A stretch of DNA of 64,000 bases, from positions 49,453-113,452 of the forward strand of contig CAMLNA010000003.1 of the NCBI GenBank assembly GCA_946481025.1, written 5' to 3'. The translations under genes were made by a program, and so were the position numbers. Source of the DNA: an uncultured Rivibacter sp. (GTDB taxonomy: Bacteria; Pseudomonadota; Gammaproteobacteria; Burkholderiales; Burkholderiaceae). The notes under the pieces were generated by a model that was not told where the DNA came from, ran no database searches, and saw nothing but the letters and a program-made list of their open reading frames with translations. Of this stretch, positions 61,644-64,000 are shown piece after piece (within the stretch, counting starts at the first letter, position 1; each line of letters begins with the position of its first letter).

Positions 61644-64000
61644 TCAATTCCTCACCGGCTTGCCCGTCTGCAGCATGCCCATGATCCGTTCCTGGCTCTT
61701 CGGGTGCTCCAGCAGGCCGCAGAAGTGCTTGCGCTCCAGCGCCATCAGGTAGTCCTCGGTCACCAGCGAGCCGGCGTCGACGTCGCCGCCGCACACCACG
61801 TCGGCAATCAGCGAGCTGATGTGGAAGTCGTGCTGGCTGATGAAGCCGCCGTCACGCATGTTGGCGAGCTGGCCCTTGATGGTGGCGATGGCATTGCGGC
61901 CGGCCACCGGGAACGCGGCCTTGTGCGGCGCGCGGTAGCCCGACTCGAACATGGCCTTGGCCTGCTGCACGGCCACGTACAGCAGTTCGTCCTTGTTCGG
62001 CACGATCACGTCGCTGTCGAGCAGGTAGCCCAGCTTGCGACTCTCGATGGCGCTGGTGCCCACCTTGGCCATCGCAGCGGAGGTGAAGCCGTCGATCAGG
62101 AACTTCTGGATGTCGGCGTTGGCATTGCCGGCCGCAGCCATCTCGGCGGCGCGGCGGGCGATGTAGGTCAGGCCGCCGGCACCGGGGATGAGGCCCACGC
62201 CCACTTCCACCAGGCCCACGTAGCTTTCCATCGCGGCCACGCGCCGGGACGAGTGGATGGCCAGTTCGCAGCCGCCGCCCAGCGCGATGCCGCGGATGGC
62301 CGAGACGACCGGCACCGTGGCATAGCGGATGCGCAGCATCGCGTCCTGCAGCTTCTTCTCTTCGGGCGCGATGCCCTTGGCGCCCTTGGCCATGAACACC
62401 GGCATCAGCGCCTCGAGGTTGGCGCCGGCCGAGAACACGTCGTCCGGCGACCAGACCACCAGGCCCTTGTAGCCCTGCTCGGCCAGTTCCACCGCCTTCA
62501 GCAGGCCTTCGGTGACGGTCGGGCTGATGAGGTGCAGCTTGGCGGTGATGCTGGCGATCAGCACTTCGCCGTCCTGCGTCCACACGCGCACTTCGTCGTT
62601 CTTGAAGACTTCGGTGCCCGATTTCAGCGGCTCCACCGCGCCCGAGCCCGACACGTTCTCGGGGAAGTACTGGCGCTGGTAGACGGCCAGCGCGCTGCGC
62701 GGCACGTAGGCCTTCTTGGTGGGCGACCACGAGCCTTCGGGCGTGTGCACGCCGGTGCGGCCGTCGAACACCCAGTCAGGCAAAGGTGCCTTGCTGAGCG
62801 CTTTGCCTGCCTCGATGTCTTCCTTGATCCAGTGGGCCACCTGCTGCCAGCCGGCCTCCTGCCACAGCTCGAACGGTCCCTTCTGGGTGCCGAAGCCCCA
62901 GCGCATCGCGAAGTCCACGTCGCGCGCGGTCTCGGCGATGTCGGCCAGGTGCACCGCGGCGTAGTGGAAACCGTCGCGCAGGATGGCCCACAGGAACTGC
63001 GCCTGCGGGTTGGTCGACTCGCGCAGCAGCTTCAGGCGCTCGGCGGGGGCCTTCTTGAGCATGCGGCCCACGATCTCGTCGGCCTTGCCGCCGGCGGGCA
63101 CGTACTCGCCCTTGGCGGGGTCCAGGCGCAGGATGTCCTTGCCGACCTTCTTGTAGAAGCCAGCGCCGGCCTTCTGGCCGAGGGCGCCCTGCCCGATCAG
63201 CCCGGCCACCACGGCAGGGGTGCCGTAGGTCGGGAAGAACGGGTCGTCGGCCAGGTTGTCCTGCAGCGTCTTGATGACGTGGGCCATGGTGTCCAGGCCC
63301 ACCACGTCGGCGGTGCGGAAGGTGCCCGAGCTGGCGCGGCCCAGCTTCTTGCCGGTGAGGTCGTCGACCACGTCATAGGTGAGGCCGAACTTCTCGGCTT
63401 CGATGATGGTGGCCAGCATGCCGGCGATGCCCACGCGGTTGGCCACGAAGTTGGGCGTGTCCTTGGCGCGCACCACGCCCTTGCCGACGGCGGTGGTGAC
63501 GAAGCTCTCGAGCTGGTCGAGGATCTCGGCTCTCGTGGTGGGCGTGGGGATCAGCTCCACCAGGTACATGTAGCGCGGCGGGTTGAAGAAATGGATGCCG
63601 CAGAAGCGCGGCTTGATCTCTTCGGGCAGCGCCTCGGACAGCTTGGTGATCGACAGGCCCGAAGTGTTGGACGCCACGATGGCATGCGGGGCGACGAACG
63701 GGGCGATCTTCTTGTAGAGATCGAGCTTCCAGTCCATGCGCTCGGCGATGGCCTCGATGACGAGGTCGCAATCCTTCAACTGCTCGAGGTGTTCTTCGTA
63801 GTTGGCCTGGCCGATCAGCGCGGCGTCTTCGGGCACGCCCAGCGGCGCCGGCTTCAGCTTCCTGAGGTTGTCGATCGCCTTGGTGACGATGCCGTTTTTC
63901 GGGCCCTCTTTCGCGGGCAGGTCGAACAGCACGACCGGCACCTTCACGTTGACCAGGTGGGCGGCGATCTGCGCGCCCATCACGCCGGCGCCGAGCACGG
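61644..64000 (-). CDS. 3-hydroxyacyl-CoA dehydrogenase/enoyl-CoA hydratase, start beyond window
   Basis: At least 785 residues; the start lies past 64000. The NAD loop is LGAGVMGAQIAAHLVN at the visible edge, then catalytic His in IHFFNPPRYMYLVE and SNTSGLSI. The C-terminal third is a crotonase-type domain (SAIRGIALGGGCELAIHSSRR and VGLVEVGVGLIPGAGG). The dehydrogenase-first order is that of FadN, not E. coli FadB. It would carry out two beta-oxidation steps and works with the thiolase downstream. Confidence 0.94.
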   Translation of the reverse strand, partial: VLGAGVMGAQIAAHLVNVKVPVVLFDLPAKEGPKNGIVTKAIDNLRKLKPAPLGVPEDAALIGQANYEEHLEQLKDCDLVIEAIAERMDWKLDLYKKIAPFVAPHAIVASNTSGLSITKLSEALPEEIKPRFCGIHFFNPPRYMYLVELIPTPTTRAEILDQLESFVTTAVGKGVVRAKDTPNFVANRVGIAGMLATIIEAEKFGLTYDVVDDLTGKKLGRASSGTFRTADVVGLDTMAHVIKTLQDNLADDPFFPTYGTPAVVAGLIGQGALGQKAGAGFYKKVGKDILRLDPAKGEYVPAGGKADEIVGRMLKKAPAERLKLLRESTNPQAQFLWAILRDGFHYAAVHLADIAETARDVDFAMRWGFGTQKGPFELWQEAGWQQVAHWIKEDIEAGKALSKAPLPDWVFDGRTGVHTPEGSWSPTKKAYVPRSALAVYQRQYFPENVSGSGAVEPLKSGTEVFKNDEVRVWTQDGEVLIASITAKLHLISPTVTEGLLKAVELAEQGYKGLVVWSPDDVFSAGANLEALMPVFMAKGAKGIAPEEKKLQDAMLRIRYATVPVVSAIRGIALGGGCELAIHSSRRVAAMESYVGLVEVGVGLIPGAGGLTYIARRAAEMAAAGNANADIQKFLIDGFTSAAMAKVGTSAIESRKLGYLLDSDVIVPNKDELLYVAVQQAKAMFESGYRAPHKAAFPVAGRNAIATIKGQLANMRDGGFISQHDFHISSLIADVVCGGDVDAGSLVTEDYLMALERKHFCGLLEHPKSQERIMGMLQTGKPVRN

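Overview
The window is high-GC chromosomal DNA of a betaproteobacterium, most probably Comamonadaceae and Variovorax-like. This rests on protein resemblance, on an exosortase-B type exopolysaccharide locus beside a complete division and cell wall (dcw) cluster, and on gene order; no database search was run. Most genes lie on the minus strand. There are no tRNA or rRNA genes, insertion sequences, phage genes or CRISPR arrays.

Region 1 (1-15569, minus) is one exopolysaccharide operon, read from 15569 downwards: EpsD-type peptidyl-prolyl isomerase, EpsE export lipoprotein, EpsF chain-length protein, EpsG tyrosine kinase, exosortase B, EpsI, an O-antigen-polymerase-like membrane protein, a secreted glycoside hydrolase, a glycosyltransferase, a flippase fused to a GT14-like glycosyltransferase, a pyruvyl transferase, and two related glycosyltransferases (the last cut by the window edge). 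Stop and start codons overlap at most junctions. Together they would build, pyruvylate, flip, polymerise and export a polymer. Two small membrane proteins follow at 15881-16285.

Region 2 (16316-35185, minus) is an intact dcw cluster: mraZ-rsmH-ftsL-ftsI-murE-murF-mraY-murD-ftsW-murG-murC-ddl-ftsQ-ftsA-ftsZ-lpxC. A sigma70-like promoter and four GTG boxes at 10-bp spacing precede mraZ. MurD carries an acidic, Ala-rich insertion, and the ftsQ stop codon lies inside a dispersed palindromic repeat.

Region 3 (35312-46292) is mixed housekeeping: a short H-NS-like protein, a Cys-rich protein, a phosphoribosyltransferase, an AtaL-like protein, an unrecognised membrane-anchored protein, a Bcr/CflA transporter, RNase P RNA (rnpB), cysK, a DUF3025 protein, a DeoR regulator divergent from an MFS gene across three tandem 10-bp repeats, pyrC and a catalase-family protein.

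Region 4 (46306-54935) holds a glutamate/aspartate ABC transporter operon (gltIJKL) with a hairpin between gltI and gltJ, an orphan paralogous binding protein downstream of a LysR gene, a YaeQ protein, a small Lys-rich protein, an Atm1-like ABC exporter and an acyl-CoA thioesterase.

Region 5 (54978-64000) starts with a tandem glycine riboswitch and intrinsic terminator in front of a DadA-like FAD oxidoreductase. It is followed by a minus-strand lipid-catabolism group: a bifunctional hydroxyacyl-CoA dehydrogenase/enoyl-CoA hydratase (cut by the window end), thiolase, DUF1569 lipoprotein, alpha/beta hydrolase, enoyl-CoA hydratase, SGNH hydrolase and short-chain dehydrogenase.

Four copies of one GC-rich palindromic repeat (11042, 17360, 20057, 61561) lie between genes or at gene ends.
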